Of a DNA stretch of 64,000 nt, positions 39,221-49,470 are shown piece by piece. How positions within the stretch are numbered: the stretch's first letter is position 1; each line of letters opens with the position of its first letter. Origin of the DNA: Xanthobacteraceae bacterium (lineage in GTDB: Bacteria > Pseudomonadota > Alphaproteobacteria > Rhizobiales > Xanthobacteraceae); the NCBI GenBank assembly GCA_019635585.1, contig JAHBZE010000001.1, forward strand, positions 1,612,001 to 1,676,000, in the 5' to 3' direction. Under the pieces are notes generated by a model, which was not told the DNA's origin, did no database searches, and saw only the letters and a list, made by a program, of their open reading frames with translations. Both the position numbers and the translations under genes were made by a program.

Positions 39221-40358
39221 CGCCTTCGGCGTTTACGTGCATTGGCCGTTTTGCCTCGCGAAGTGTCCCTATTGCGATTTCAATTCGCATGTCCGCCACG
39301 AAAAGCCGGATGAAGCGCGTTACGCGCGCGCGATCGCTTCCGAGCTCGCTTATCTGAAGCCGCGCACGGACGCGCGCGAGGTCACGAGCATCTTCTTCGG
39401 CGGCGGCACGCCGTCCTTGATGCAAGCCTCGACCGTGCAAAGCGTACTCGACGAAATCGCGAAGCGCTGGACGATTTCTTCAAGCGCCGAAATCACGCTG
39501 GAAGCCAACCCCACGAGCGTCGAAGCGGAACGCTTCCGCGGCTATCGCGCGGCCGGGGTAAATCGGGTTTCGCTCGGCGTGCAGGCGCTCGACGATGTTT
39601 CGCTGAAAAATCTCGGCCGCATGCATAGCGCGCAGGAAGCGCTGGCCGCAGTCGAAGTCGCACGCGAAAATTTTCCGCGCATTTCCTTCGATCTTATTTA
39701 CGCGCGGCCCGATCAATCGCCGCAGGCATGGCGCGAGGAGCTCACGAAAGCGCTCGCTTTCGCGCCGGAACACCTGTCGCTTTACCAACTCACGATCGAA
39801 CCCGGCACCACGTTCGAAATGCTGCATCGAGCGGGCAAACTGAAAACGCCCGATGCCGATACCTCGCGCGCGCTGTGGGACGTGACACAGGAACTTTGCG
39901 AAGCGCGCGGCATGCCGGCCTACGAGATTTCCAACCACGCGAAGGCGGGCGCGGAATCGCGGCATAACCTCGTTTACTGGCGCTATCAGGAATACGTAGG
40001 CGTGGGTCCCGGCGCGCACGGGCGGATCGGCGCCGATGGCGCGCGGATCGCCACTTCGACCGAAAAGAATCCCGAGCGCTGGCTCTCGAGGGCCGAGACC
40101 AGCGGCCACGGTCTCATCGAGGAAGAGAAGCTTTCGAAGCTCGAGCAAGCCGACGAGATGCTGGTGATGGGCCTGCGGCTCGCGGAAGGCATCGACGTCG
40201 CGCGCTTTGAGCGGCTGACCGGCGTTTCGTTGAACCCGGAGCGTGTTTCTTTTCTGGAAAGCGAAGGGCTGGTCGAGCGTTCCAACGATGCGCGGCTGCG
40301 CGTGACTGCATCCGGCTTTCCGTTGCTGGACGCGATCGTCGCCGATCTCGCGGCTTAA
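39213..40358 (+). CDS. hemW: HemW-type radical SAM haem chaperone (HemN-like)
   Basis: A 381-residue radical SAM protein. The cluster motif CLAKCPYC lies near residue 14 in [18 protein letters not shown], and GGGTPSLM and the HemN C-terminal domain follow. HemW proteins bind haem and lack coproporphyrinogen oxidase activity; the N-terminus here starts directly at the radical SAM strand, as in HemW rather than HemN. A TTG start at 39213 has GGAGG 6 bases upstream and overlaps the rdgB stop. Confidence 0.92.
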   Translation: MADAFGVYVHWPFCLAKCPYCDFNSHVRHEKPDEARYARAIASELAYLKPRTDAREVTSIFFGGGTPSLMQASTVQSVLDEIAKRWTISSSAEITLEANPTSVEAERFRGYRAAGVNRVSLGVQALDDVSLKNLGRMHSAQEALAAVEVARENFPRISFDLIYARPDQSPQAWREELTKALAFAPEHLSLYQLTIEPGTTFEMLHRAGKLKTPDADTSRALWDVTQELCEARGMPAYEISNHAKAGAESRHNLVYWRYQEYVGVGPGAHGRIGADGARIATSTEKNPERWLSRAETSGHGLIEEEKLSKLEQADEMLVMGLRLAEGIDVARFERLTGVSLNPERVSFLESEGLVERSNDARLRVTASGFPLLDAIVADLAA

Positions 40359-40369
40359 TTATTTCGCGT

Positions 40370-41614
40370 TTAGAGCGCCGCGTTGTTGAAATTATTCGGC
40401 GCGGGTTGCAGCACGCGCGACGCCCGGCCGCGGATTTCCATGACCGAAAGCGCGCGCTCGCAAGTGCCGTCGTTACGGAAGCGGAACACGCCATCGACGC
40501 CGGCGAAACCCGCGCGGTTCGTCAGCACCTCTTCGGTGAAGCGGCTCGGGCCTTGGGTTTTCACAAGTTGGCAGACCAGCGAAACCGCGTCATAGGCAAG
40601 CGAAGCGGTGCGCGCAGGATCGGAGCCGAAGCGTGCGCGATAGCGCTGCGAGAAGCCACGGAAACCGGCGTCGTCGGGTGCCGCGAACCATGCGCCCTCA
40701 AGTTCGGGAACCGAAAATACATTCTGGTCGTCCCACAATCCGGCGCCCGCGAACTGCACGCGCTTCGGATTGATGCCGACGGAGCCGAGTGCCTTCAGCA
40801 CGTAGGAGGTGCCTTCCGCGCCGTCGGCGATGATGATGAAGTCGGTCATGCGGAAGCCCGGCTGTGCGCGGCGCACGGCCGAAAGCGCGTCGGTCGGATT
40901 CTGATTGTAGCGCTCGACGGCGTTCACATTCGCCTTGCGCGCGGAAGCGAATTGCTTGATCGCCGCTTCGCAGACATTTCCATAGGCGTTGTCGGGCACG
41001 AAACCGGTGATGCCTTTTTTGCCGCGCGACACGCCGAACGTGATGACGCGGTCGATATCGTTTTCCGGCTGGAAGCTCAGAAGATAAATGCCGCGCGCGG
41101 CGACATTCGAATCGGTCGAGAACGCGATCATCGGTACCGAGCGGGTGCGCGTCACCTGACCCGCGGCTGCCACCGCGTGACTGAACAGGGGGCCGAGCAC
41201 GATCTCCGCGCCTTCGGAAATGGTGGCCTGCGCCGCGGCCTGCGCGCCTTGCGCGGTGCCGCCGTCGTCCTTGATGATGAGCTGGATGTTCGGATTGTTG
41301 AATTCGGAAAGCGCGAGCTCGGCGGCGTTGCGCATCGACTGCGCGGCAACGCCGGCGTTGCCGGCACCGCTTAAGGAAAGAATGAGGCCGACACGAACAT
41401 TGCCCGCGCCGAGATTCTGCAACGGCTGCGTTTCGATCTGCTTGTCGAGGTTCGGTCCCTGCGCGGATTGCGGCGAGTCGTTCAGGAAGCTCGGCATGGA
41501 AGTCGAGCAGGCCGCGAGGGTCAGGCCAGCCGGCAGAATCAAAACGCTGCGGCGCGTCCACAGGAGCGCCTCGCCGGTTTCTCCGCTTCGGGTCGATCGT
41601 TTCCGCACACTCAC
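40370..41614 (-). CDS. Penicillin-binding protein activator/LpoA-like lipoprotein with periplasmic-binding fold
   Basis: A 414-residue protein with a twin-Arg-flanked signal (RRSVLILPAGLTLAAC) ending in a lipobox LTLAAC, so probably lipidated at Cys36. The mature part has the type I periplasmic binding fold (VRVGLILSLSGAGNAG, VLGPLFSHAVAAAG, GVSRGKKGITGFVPDNAYGN). This matches the LpoA-type penicillin-binding protein activator family, or an amino-acid ABC transporter binding protein; no transporter genes are near. GTG start. Divergent from rsmI and tail-to-tail with hemW. Confidence 0.85.
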   Translation of the reverse strand: MSVRKRSTRSGETGEALLWTRRSVLILPAGLTLAACSTSMPSFLNDSPQSAQGPNLDKQIETQPLQNLGAGNVRVGLILSLSGAGNAGVAAQSMRNAAELALSEFNNPNIQLIIKDDGGTAQGAQAAAQATISEGAEIVLGPLFSHAVAAAGQVTRTRSVPMIAFSTDSNVAARGIYLLSFQPENDIDRVITFGVSRGKKGITGFVPDNAYGNVCEAAIKQFASARKANVNAVERYNQNPTDALSAVRRAQPGFRMTDFIIIADGAEGTSYVLKALGSVGINPKRVQFAGAGLWDDQNVFSVPELEGAWFAAPDDAGFRGFSQRYRARFGSDPARTASLAYDAVSLVCQLVKTQGPSRFTEEVLTNRAGFAGVDGVFRFRNDGTCERALSVMEIRGRASRVLQPAPNNFNNAAL

Positions 41615-41772
41615 TACCTTTACGCTTACTTCTTACGTTCGCGACGCGGCCGTGGCCAATCCGAGGGGCCTTCAAGCGCCGTCAAAATCAGGCTTTCTCC
41701 TTGAAAACCCTGGATTTTCCGCCTTTTCTGTCCCGAGCCTCGGGAATTGTCCGCGAAGCCCATTAAGAAATC

Positions 41773-42690
41773 ATGCACCATAGCGCAATGGATGACAGAC
41801 GCGGCTCCAAAGCGGCGGAAGTGAGACCCGGACAGGCAGAACAGCCGACGCGGCTCGCACCGGGCCTCTATGTCGTCGCAACTCCGATCGGAAACTTGCG
41901 TGACATCACGCTGCGTGCGCTCGAAGTCTTGCGCGCAGCCGATCTCGTGCTCTGTGAAGACACGCGCGTTACGCACAAACTACTCGAGCGGCATCAGCTT
42001 TCGCCGAAGCTTGCCGCCTATCACGATCACAATGCCGCGAGCGTGCGGCCGCGCGTGCTCGCGGAACTTGCCAAGGGTGCCGCGGTCGCGCTGGTTTCGG
42101 ATGCGGGCACACCGCTTGTCTCCGATCCGGGGTTCAAGCTCGTCGAAGCCGCAATCGAAGCAGGCCACCGCGTCTATCCAATTCCGGGCGCGTCGGCGGC
42201 ACTCGCAGCTCTCGTCGCCGCCGGATTGCCGTCGGACCGTTTTTTCTTCGAGGGATTTCTGCCGCCGAAAAGTGCCGCGCGGAGAACGCGGCTTTCGGAA
42301 CTGCGCGGCATTCCGGCGACGCTGATCTTTTACGAGAGCGGGCCGCGACTCGCGGAATCACTTGCCGACATGGCCGCCACGCTTGGCGCGCGCGACGGCG
42401 CCGTCTGCCGTGAACTTACAAAAGCCTTCGAGGAAATCCGGCGCGGCACGCTCGCGGCGCTCGCCGCACATTATGAAGAGGCCGGTGCGCCGAAAGGCGA
42501 AATCGTCGTCGTGGTTGCGCCGCCGGGCGAAGCGGCTCCGCTCGACAACGAAGACATTGAAAGGAAAATCAAAGCAGCGCTGAAAAAACTTTCGCTGAAA
42601 GACGCGTCCGCAGCAATCGCGGCCGAGACCGGATTGCCGCGCAAGGAAATTTACGCACGCGCGCTTGCGCTTGCCGGGAAGAAGAAATGA
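41773..42690 (+). CDS. rsmI: 16S rRNA (cytidine(1402)-2'-O)-methyltransferase
   Basis: Methylates the ribose of C1402 in the ribosomal P site. It has 305 residues. The tetrapyrrole-methylase-type fold shows [47 protein letters not shown] and [20 protein letters not shown]. The C-terminal extension is Lys-rich. Its end overlaps yraN by 4 bases; this rsmI-yraN-gshB run is common in Rhizobiales. An ATG at 41788 is an alternative start. Confidence 0.96.
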   Translation: MHHSAMDDRRGSKAAEVRPGQAEQPTRLAPGLYVVATPIGNLRDITLRALEVLRAADLVLCEDTRVTHKLLERHQLSPKLAAYHDHNAASVRPRVLAELAKGAAVALVSDAGTPLVSDPGFKLVEAAIEAGHRVYPIPGASAALAALVAAGLPSDRFFFEGFLPPKSAARRTRLSELRGIPATLIFYESGPRLAESLADMAATLGARDGAVCRELTKAFEEIRRGTLAALAAHYEEAGAPKGEIVVVVAPPGEAAPLDNEDIERKIKAALKKLSLKDASAAIAAETGLPRKEIYARALALAGKKK

Positions 42691-43073
42691 CGACCGCGAA
42701 GCGGAACGCCGATCCGAAACGCAAGGACGCATTCCTGCGTGGCGTTTCGGCGGAAGGCCGCGCTTCGCTTTATCTCGCCGCCAAGGGCTACCGCACGCTC
42801 GCGCGGCGCTGGAAAAGCCCCTCCGGAGAAATCGATCTTGTCGTGAAGCGCGGCAGGCTGATCGTCTTCGTCGAGGTCAAGGCGCGCGGCGATCTCGATG
42901 CCGCCGCCTTTGCCGTGCTGCCGCGCCAGCGCAAGCGGATCACCGCCGCCGCCGAAGCGTGGCTGGCAACGCATCCCGAGCATATGAGCCATGATCTGCG
43001 TTTCGACGCGGTGCTGATTGCGCCCAAGCGTCTTCCGCGTCATATCGAGGCGGCGTTCGACGCCGAATATTGA
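42687..43073 (+). CDS. yraN: YraN family protein (UPF0102, nuclease-like)
   Basis: A 128-residue protein with the restriction-endonuclease-like core: [19 protein letters not shown] then FVEVKAR gives the Glu-Asp-GluxLys catalytic signature. Homologues are predicted DNA or RNA processing nucleases; the role is not established. Coupled to rsmI upstream and 11 bases before gshB. Confidence 0.92.
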   Translation: MTTAKRNADPKRKDAFLRGVSAEGRASLYLAAKGYRTLARRWKSPSGEIDLVVKRGRLIVFVEVKARGDLDAAAFAVLPRQRKRITAAAEAWLATHPEHMSHDLRFDAVLIAPKRLPRHIEAAFDAEY

Positions 43074-43084
43074 GGAGCACGCGC

Positions 43085-44023
43085 TTGGCACTGAAAGTCG
43101 CCGTCCAGATGGACCCGATCGAGCGGATCAAGATCGCGGGCGATTCTACCTTCGCGCTCCTGCTCGAGGCGCAAAGCCGCGACCACAGCCTTTCCTATTA
43201 CACGCCGGACAAGCTCTCGCTGTCCGAAGGCAAGCTCTATGCAAGCGTGAATGCGCTTTCGGTGCGCGACAAGGCGGGCGATCACTTCACGCTCGGCGAA
43301 GCGAAACGCGCCGATCTTTCCTCGTTCGACGTCATCCTGCTGCGGCAGGATCCACCGTTCGACATGCATTACATCACGACCACGCATCTGCTCGAGAAAT
43401 TGACCGATACACTCGTCGTCAACAACGCGCGCTCGGTGCGCAACGCGCCGGAAAAAATGTTCGTGATGGAATTCGGCGACCTGATGCCGCCGACTTTGAT
43501 CACGCGCGACCTCGACGAGATCAAGGCGTTCCGCGCCAAGCACAAAGACATCGTGATGAAGCCTTTGTACGGCAAGGGCGGCGAGAGCGTTTTCCGCATT
43601 GCGCCGAACGATCTGAATTTCGGTTCGCTGTTCGACCTTTTCTCCGTCACTTTCCGCGAAGCCTGGGTTGTGCAGAAGTTTCTTCCCGAAGTGAAAGATG
43701 GCGACAAGCGCATAATTCTGGTCGACGGAGAATTCGCGGGCGCTGTGAACCGCGTGCCGGCGGAGGGTGATCTTCGCTCCAACATGGTGCGCGGCGGCTC
43801 GCCGAAGAAAACCGACCTGTCGCCGCGTGAGCGCGAAATCTGCGACCGGCTCGGGCCGGAGTTGAAGAAGCGCGGGCTCCTCTTCACCGGCATCGACGTG
43901 ATCGGCGGCTGGCTCACCGAAATCAACGTGACCTCGCCCACGGGAATTCGCGCGATCAAGAATCTCGGCGGGCCCGACGTCGCGGCGATGATCTGGGACG
44001 CAATCGAGAAGAAGCGGAAATGA
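43085..44023 (+). CDS. gshB: Glutathione synthetase
   Basis: ATP-grasp ligase joining gamma-glutamylcysteine and glycine. It has 312 residues. [38 protein letters not shown] and [19 protein letters not shown] are the family motifs. The TTG at 43085 is chosen because GAGGAG lies 8 bases upstream and the homologous N-terminus begins there; a TTG 5 codons earlier is less likely. Overlaps the thioesterase gene by 4 bases. Confidence 0.95.
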   Translation: MALKVAVQMDPIERIKIAGDSTFALLLEAQSRDHSLSYYTPDKLSLSEGKLYASVNALSVRDKAGDHFTLGEAKRADLSSFDVILLRQDPPFDMHYITTTHLLEKLTDTLVVNNARSVRNAPEKMFVMEFGDLMPPTLITRDLDEIKAFRAKHKDIVMKPLYGKGGESVFRIAPNDLNFGSLFDLFSVTFREAWVVQKFLPEVKDGDKRIILVDGEFAGAVNRVPAEGDLRSNMVRGGSPKKTDLSPREREICDRLGPELKKRGLLFTGIDVIGGWLTEINVTSPTGIRAIKNLGGPDVAAMIWDAIEKKRK

Positions 44024-44493
44024 ACGTGCAGGCCGACGCGATCCCCGCGGGGTTCATCGAACTGCCGTTTTCGGGCGGCGAGCATTTTCTCTCGCTCACC
44101 GGCCCGCTTTACGCAAAGCGCGACGGCAGCAAGCTCGTGCTCGGGCTGCGCGTCGAGAAGCGCCACTGCAATATCGCGGGCATCTGCCACGGCGGCATGC
44201 TGATGACGTTCGCCGACATGCAGCTCGGTTTGGGCGCGCGTTTCGACGCGGAAGAAGATTTCGGCTTCATGCCGACGGTTTCGATGACTGCCGATTTCCT
44301 CGCACCCGCGCCGCTCGGTACCTGGGTCGAAGGCCGTACCGACCTTCTGCGCTCGACGCGCAATTTCCTGTTTTGCCAATGCATCGTCTCGTCGAACGGC
44401 GCGCCCGCCATGCGTGCGAGCGGAATCATGAAACTCGGCGGTGCGCCGATACCCATCAAAGGGCTGCCGAATCTGCGTACGCTCTTGAAATAA
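44020..44493 (+). CDS. PaaI-type thioesterase, hotdog fold
   Basis: A 157-residue hotdog-fold acyl-CoA thioesterase of the PaaI/DUF4442 type. [17 protein letters not shown] holds the typical catalytic HGG/Asp arrangement, and [21 protein letters not shown] is the central strand. The substrate is unknown. Last gene of the rsmI operon; the comM promoter region follows. Confidence 0.88.
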   Translation: MNVQADAIPAGFIELPFSGGEHFLSLTGPLYAKRDGSKLVLGLRVEKRHCNIAGICHGGMLMTFADMQLGLGARFDAEEDFGFMPTVSMTADFLAPAPLGTWVEGRTDLLRSTRNFLFCQCIVSSNGAPAMRASGIMKLGGAPIPIKGLPNLRTLLK

Positions 44494-44505
44494 CGTCGCT
44501 ATTTT

Positions 44506-44520
44506 GTTCACGTATTGTTC
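44506..44520 (+). promoter_or_regulatory. LexA (SOS) box of comM
   Basis: Perfect GTTC-N7-GTTC (44506-44509 and 44517-44520), the alphaproteobacterial LexA operator. It directly abuts the TTGACG -35 at 44521, so LexA would block RNA polymerase. Confidence 0.8.
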
Positions 44521-44549
44521 TTGACGATACGAACGAAGTTCCGTTAGCC
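44521..44549 (+). promoter_or_regulatory. Promoter of comM
   Basis: TTGACG (44521-44526), 17-base spacer, TTAGCC (44544-44549), 30 bases before the ATG. The -35 adjoins the LexA box. Confidence 0.5.
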
Positions 44550-44578
44550 TCCTCCGATACCGGGGAGAGCCGCGCGCG

Positions 44579-46117
44579 ATGGTGCAGCATGTTTCGACCG
44601 TTGCATTCGAGGGCGTCGAGGCGCGGCCCATCGACGTACAGGTGCAGGTCGCGCCCGGACTTCCGGCGTTCAACATCGTCGGTCTTCCCGACAAGGCGGT
44701 TTCCGAAGCGCGCGAGCGCGTGCGCGCGGCACTGATCGCATCGGGCCTCGCGCTTCCCGCCAAACGCATCACCATCAATCTCGCGCCCGCCGATCTGCCG
44801 AAGGAAGGCAGCCACTACGATCTGCCGATCGCGCTCGGTCTGATGAGCGCGATCGGCGCAATTCCTTCCGACGCCGCGGAAGGCTTCATGGTGGTCGGCG
44901 AACTCGGGCTCGACGGCTCGCTCGCGCCGGTGTCGGGCGTGCTGCCGGCGGCGGTCGCCGCGAATGCGCGCGAACAAGGATTGATCTGTCCCGCACCTTG
45001 CGGCGCGGAAGCGGCCTGGGCCTCGCCAGAGATGAATCTCGTTGCGCCGCGTTCGCTCCTGCAACTTGTGAACCACTTGCGCGGCACGCAGGTGCTTGCG
45101 CGGCCTTCGCCGAAGATTCGCGAGTTCTCCGAGAACCCGCTCGACCTCAAGGACATCAAGGGACAAGAGAGCGCGAAGCGCGCGCTCGAGATCGCCGCCG
45201 CTGGCGGGCATAACCTCCTGATGGCGGGGCCTCCGGGGTCCGGCAAATCGATGCTTGCGGCACGGCTGCCTACAATTCTGCCGCCGCTCTCGCCTTCGGA
45301 GTTGCTCGAAGTCTCGATGATCCAGTCGGTCGCAGGCGCGATCGAAGGCGGGGCGCTTACGAACAAGCGTCCGTTCCGCAACCCGCATCACTCCGCGAGC
45401 ATGGCGGCGATGGTCGGCGGGGGCTTGCGCGCAAGGCCCGGCGAAGTTTCGCTTGCGCATCTCGGCGTGCTTTTCCTCGATGAGTTTCCGGAATTTTCGC
45501 CGCAAGTGCTCGACTCGCTTCGCCAGCCACTGGAGTCCGGCGAAGCGGTGATCGCACGCGCAAACCATCGCGTGACCTATCCCGCGCGCTTCCAGTTGGT
45601 CGCCGCGATGAACCCCTGCCGTTGCGGTCGCGCGACCGAACTTGGCTTCGCCTGCAAGCGTGCGCCAAACGCGCGTTGCGCGGCCGATTATCAATCGCGC
45701 GTTTCGGGTCCGCTGATGGACCGCATCGACCTGCATATCGAAGTTCCCGCGGTCTCCGCCGCCGATCTCGTGTTGCCGGCACCCGCCGAGGGCAGCCGCG
45801 AAGTAGCCGCACGTATCGCCGCCGCGCGGGAAATCGCGCTCGCCCGTTTCAAGGCGATGGGCCGCGAGAACCTGCGTACCAACGCCGAAGCCGATGCAAA
45901 ACTGATCGAGCAATTGGCCGCGCCCGACGCGCCGGGCCTTGCGCTTCTGCGCGATGCGGCGGAAGCCATGCGGCTTTCCGCGCGCGGCTATCATCGCGTG
46001 CTGAAAGTCGCCCGCACCATCGCCGACCTCGACGGCGCCTCCTCCGTCGGCCGCGCGCATCTCGCCGAGGCGCTTGCTTATCGTGCCGCGCAGGATCGCG
46101 TGGCGCTCGCCGCCTGA
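44579..46117 (+). CDS. comM: YifB/ComM family Mg-chelatase-like AAA+ ATPase
   Basis: A 512-residue AAA+ helicase; ComM drives branch migration in natural transformation in Vibrio and Acinetobacter. It has an N-terminal lon-like ChlI domain (about 20-165), Walker A GPPGSGKS (217-224), Walker B FLDEFPEF, and the C-terminal Mg-chelatase domain with a Cys-rich segment (NPCRCGR ... CKRAPNARC). An ATG at 44579 follows GGGGAGAG. An SOS box controls it, which suggests a DNA-damage role in this organism. Confidence 0.94.
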   Translation: MVQHVSTVAFEGVEARPIDVQVQVAPGLPAFNIVGLPDKAVSEARERVRAALIASGLALPAKRITINLAPADLPKEGSHYDLPIALGLMSAIGAIPSDAAEGFMVVGELGLDGSLAPVSGVLPAAVAANAREQGLICPAPCGAEAAWASPEMNLVAPRSLLQLVNHLRGTQVLARPSPKIREFSENPLDLKDIKGQESAKRALEIAAAGGHNLLMAGPPGSGKSMLAARLPTILPPLSPSELLEVSMIQSVAGAIEGGALTNKRPFRNPHHSASMAAMVGGGLRARPGEVSLAHLGVLFLDEFPEFSPQVLDSLRQPLESGEAVIARANHRVTYPARFQLVAAMNPCRCGRATELGFACKRAPNARCAADYQSRVSGPLMDRIDLHIEVPAVSAADLVLPAPAEGSREVAARIAAAREIALARFKAMGRENLRTNAEADAKLIEQLAAPDAPGLALLRDAAEAMRLSARGYHRVLKVARTIADLDGASSVGRAHLAEALAYRAAQDRVALAA

Positions 46118-46119
46118 TC

Positions 46120-46134
46120 TTAACCTTCCCTTAA
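46120..46134 (+). promoter_or_regulatory. CtrA-type binding box TTAA-N7-TTAA
   Basis: TTAA (46120-46123), 7 bases, TTAAC (46131-46135): a full match to the alphaproteobacterial CtrA consensus, about 105 bases before the hybrid kinase start. Confidence 0.65.
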
Positions 46135-46239
46135 CCACCGGCGCATTTTCGGCCCTTCGACGCGTCCCGATTTGCGCGTGTTAAGCGCCGGAGTGTCATC
46201 TTTGGGGCCGGAAATATTCCGCGTTTTCAAAGGACCGCC

Positions 46240-48411
46240 ATGACGAAAGCCGATCGTCGCATTCTTCTTCTGTCGCTTGCCGCAGGCGTTTCGCTGATGC
46301 CTACGCTTGCGTCTGCGCAGGAGATGATCGGCGACGGTCCTGAGCTCGGCTGGATCGGTCTCGGCGGCATGATCGCCTGCGCAATCGGCATCGTGTTCGG
46401 TGTCATCAATCGCCGCGCGATTTCGCTGCGGGAGAAAGTTTCGCGGCTCGAAAACGAGGTCGAAACGCGCGACGACAAGATCTGGACGCTGGAGGAACGG
46501 CTCGCGCATCTTACTGCGCTCGTGGACAGTCAGGATGATCTCGTCTTGCGCGAAGACGAGCATGGCCGCGTCACCTACGCGAGTGCCGCGACCTGCGCAC
46601 TCGCCGGAAAGAACCCGGCCGAGGTGATCGGCCGTCCGCTGAAGTTCAAGGTGCTGCGCTCCGGCGCGCGCACGCAAAGCGCGGACGGCAACTTCGCGGT
46701 CGATCAGGAAATCGAAACGCCAGAAGGTTCGCGCTGGATTTCGTGGAAAGAAGCGCCGGTACGCGGCACGCGCGGCGAGATCGTCGAAATCCAACGCACG
46801 GGCCGCGATATTACTGGGCGCGTCGCCACCGAACATGCGCTGGAAGATGCGCGGGAACAGGCGGAAGCCGCGAGCCGCGCGAAGTCGCGCTTCCTCGCGG
46901 TCGTCAGTCACGAAGTACGCACGCCGCTCAACGGCATCCTCGGAATGGCACATCTCCTTTCCGAGACGACGATGAGCCAGGAGCAGCAGACCTATGTGCG
47001 CGCCGTGAAATCCTCAGGCGAAGCGCTGCTCGGTCTGATCGAGGAAATTCTCGATTTCTCGAAGATCGAAGCCGGGCGCATCGAACTTGAAACCGCGCCG
47101 TTCGATCTCACGGAACTCGTCACCGACGTGGTCGAATTACTCAGCCCCCGCGCACAGGCAAAAGGCATCGAGATCGCGGCACAGTTCGACCGCAGCCTTC
47201 CACAAAGGGTTTCCGGCGATGCCGCGCGGCTGCGGCAGGTGTTGCTCAATCTCGCGGGCAATGCGGTGAAGTTCACCGACGAAGGCGGCGTTGCCGTCGC
47301 GGTCGAGACCGCGGGCAACCGCATTCGCTTCTCAGTGCGCGATACCGGGCCCGGCATCGAAGCCGACGCGCAAGCACGCATCTTCGAAGAATTCGAGCAG
47401 GGCGACGGCACGCTTGCGCGCAGGCACGGCGGCACCGGGCTCGGACTTGCGATCGCGTCCCGCATCGTCGAGCGCATGGGCGGCGAGATCGCGCTCTCGA
47501 GCGGCACGGACGGCGGCACAGTGTTCCGTTTCGCAATCGCGCTTCCGCCCATCACGGACGGCGCCACGGAAGACGTGCCGGACTTCATGAACGCGGATGT
47601 GATCGTGCTCTCACCGTCCGCGATCGTCGGCCCCTTGCTCGCAAACCAGATCGAGCAATGGGGCGCACGCGCCGCGATCGCCGACACCCGCGAGCTTGCG
47701 CTCACGCTTCTGCCGGAGCGACACTGGAGCCATTGCATCATCGACCGCGCTTTCGGACATGACGAGACGCTCGCGCTATACGAAATCGCGCGCCGCAACG
47801 CCGCGCATTGTCATGTGCTGCTCACGCCCGCTGAGCGCCGCGAATTGCCGACGCTGCAGGCAAAAGGGCTTGCGAGCTATCTCATCAAGCCGGTACGCGC
47901 CGCTTCGCTCGCCGCGCGGCTGTTCGATCCCGCCGCGAGCGCAATCGAAGAGGATGTTGCGCAGCAGGCCGCGTTCGAATTTGCCACCGGCAAAGGCGGC
48001 CTTTCGATTCTGGTTGCCGAGGACAACGACATCAACGCGCTGCTCGTGCAGGCCTTACTCGCGCGGATGGGCCACCGCGTCACCATCGTCGGCGACGGCG
48101 CGGTTGCGGTGAACGCGGTGGCAAGCGCGCATACGATGGGGGCGCCTTACGACGCCGTCCTCATGGACCTGCATTTGCCCGGCATGGACGGACTCGAGGC
48201 GACGCGGCGCATTCGTGCGCTCGGCGGTGCGGCGGGCACGATCCCGGTGATTGCGCTCACCGCGAACGCCTTCGAAGAAGACCGGGCGGCCTGCCTTGCG
48301 GCCGGTATGAACGGCTTCGTGGTGAAGCCCGTGGACCGCAAGCGGCTCGAGGCGGCGCTCGCCGAAGCCCTGCCTGAGAGTTCCGCAAAACCCGTCGAAA
48401 CCGCCGCCTGA
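46240..48411 (+). CDS. Hybrid sensor histidine kinase with PAS and receiver domains
   Basis: A 723-residue membrane-anchored hybrid kinase. Order: signal-like N-terminus (10-26) and a second hydrophobic segment (38-56), coiled coil (62-95), PAS (about 95-195), HisKA with phospho-His224 (FLAVVSHEVRTPL), HATPase with DTGPGIE and GGTGLGLAI, a receiver-like segment (about 452-565) without the usual acidic pair, then a complete receiver with Asp643 (VLMDLHLPGMDG). The input signal is unknown. A CtrA box in its promoter region suggests cell-cycle control. Confidence 0.92.
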   Translation: MTKADRRILLLSLAAGVSLMPTLASAQEMIGDGPELGWIGLGGMIACAIGIVFGVINRRAISLREKVSRLENEVETRDDKIWTLEERLAHLTALVDSQDDLVLREDEHGRVTYASAATCALAGKNPAEVIGRPLKFKVLRSGARTQSADGNFAVDQEIETPEGSRWISWKEAPVRGTRGEIVEIQRTGRDITGRVATEHALEDAREQAEAASRAKSRFLAVVSHEVRTPLNGILGMAHLLSETTMSQEQQTYVRAVKSSGEALLGLIEEILDFSKIEAGRIELETAPFDLTELVTDVVELLSPRAQAKGIEIAAQFDRSLPQRVSGDAARLRQVLLNLAGNAVKFTDEGGVAVAVETAGNRIRFSVRDTGPGIEADAQARIFEEFEQGDGTLARRHGGTGLGLAIASRIVERMGGEIALSSGTDGGTVFRFAIALPPITDGATEDVPDFMNADVIVLSPSAIVGPLLANQIEQWGARAAIADTRELALTLLPERHWSHCIIDRAFGHDETLALYEIARRNAAHCHVLLTPAERRELPTLQAKGLASYLIKPVRAASLAARLFDPAASAIEEDVAQQAAFEFATGKGGLSILVAEDNDINALLVQALLARMGHRVTIVGDGAVAVNAVASAHTMGAPYDAVLMDLHLPGMDGLEATRRIRALGGAAGTIPVIALTANAFEEDRAACLAAGMNGFVVKPVDRKRLEAALAEALPESSAKPVETAA

Positions 48412-48558
48412 CGGCGCTTTTCCGAGCCGGTACAACTACTTAGCACGAGACCGGATTGCCGCATCGTTGTCACGATCGCGTTCAATACCTATGTTCTATC
48501 AAGCAAGACGGGCTGCCGAATCAATCGCAGCCTGCATCCCTTGGGGAAACGCTACGCC

Positions 48559-49470
48559 ATGACCCACGTCGTTCCGCGCGGAAAGGTTGCGAACCTTCTG
48601 CCGAAGCTGCGCGCCTATAGCGGGCTGCGGCTGCCGGAGGCGAAGAGCGATTTCACGCGCACACTCGGCCGCGCCGGCTCGCTCGAAGTGAAGCTTGCGG
48701 GCAAGGCGCACGAAGTCCGCAGCGCGCAGCGGCTCCGCTACAACGTGTTCTACAAGGAAATGTCGGCGATCCCGGCCGCGACGACTTTGCTAGCGCGGCG
48801 CGACGTCGATGCCTTCGACACGATCTGTGACCACATGAACGTGGTCGATCACGAGTGGCCGAGGCTCGTGTTCGGTCTCAAGCGCCCGCGCGTGGTCGGC
48901 ACCTATCGCCTGCTCCGCCAGGAAGTCGCGCAGCGGCACGGCGGATTCTATACCCAGAACGAATTCGATGTCAGCGCGCTGATGGCGCGTCACCGCAGTT
49001 TGCGATTCCTCGAACTCGGCCGCTCCTGCGTGCTGCCGCAATACCGCAACAAGCGCACTGTCGAGCTTTTGTGGCACGGCATTTCCAACTACGTCGCGCA
49101 GCATCGGCTCGACGTATTGATCGGTTGCGCTTCGCTCGAGGGCACTAACCCCGACAAGCTCGCGACCCAGCTTTCCTTCCTGCACCATTTCGCGCGCGCG
49201 CCGGAGCAATGGCGCGCTTCCGCGCTTCCCTCGCGCCGCGTCGAGATGAACCGGATGCCGAAGGAAGCGATCGACGCCAAGGCAGCACTTCGCGAGCTGC
49301 CGCCGCTTATCAAAGGCTATCTGCGGTTAGGTGCCTATATTGGTGACGGCGCGGTGGTCGATCATCAGTTCGGCACTACCGACGTCTTGATCGTGCTGCC
49401 GATGCAGAACATCACCGGCCGCTACCGCGACAAGTTCGTCGGCGGCGACGAACAGAAGATCGCGGCTTAG
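48559..49470 (+). CDS. olsB: OlsB-type ornithine-acyl-ACP N-acyltransferase (GNAT family)
   Basis: A 303-residue N-acyltransferase that in Sinorhizobium forms lyso-ornithine lipid from ornithine and 3-hydroxyacyl-ACP. [48 protein letters not shown] and IGCASLEGT are typical of the family. ATG 48559 is preferred over TTG 48541. No olsA acyltransferase is next to it; the partner must lie elsewhere. Tail-to-tail with coaA, overlapping by 4 bases. Confidence 0.88.
   Translation: MTHVVPRGKVANLLPKLRAYSGLRLPEAKSDFTRTLGRAGSLEVKLAGKAHEVRSAQRLRYNVFYKEMSAIPAATTLLARRDVDAFDTICDHMNVVDHEWPRLVFGLKRPRVVGTYRLLRQEVAQRHGGFYTQNEFDVSALMARHRSLRFLELGRSCVLPQYRNKRTVELLWHGISNYVAQHRLDVLIGCASLEGTNPDKLATQLSFLHHFARAPEQWRASALPSRRVEMNRMPKEAIDAKAALRELPPLIKGYLRLGAYIGDGAVVDHQFGTTDVLIVLPMQNITGRYRDKFVGGDEQKIAA

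Noticed and set aside
44456-46138. A 560-codon minus-strand frame
   Set aside because: Antisense to comM and covers its promoter and LexA box; no domain.
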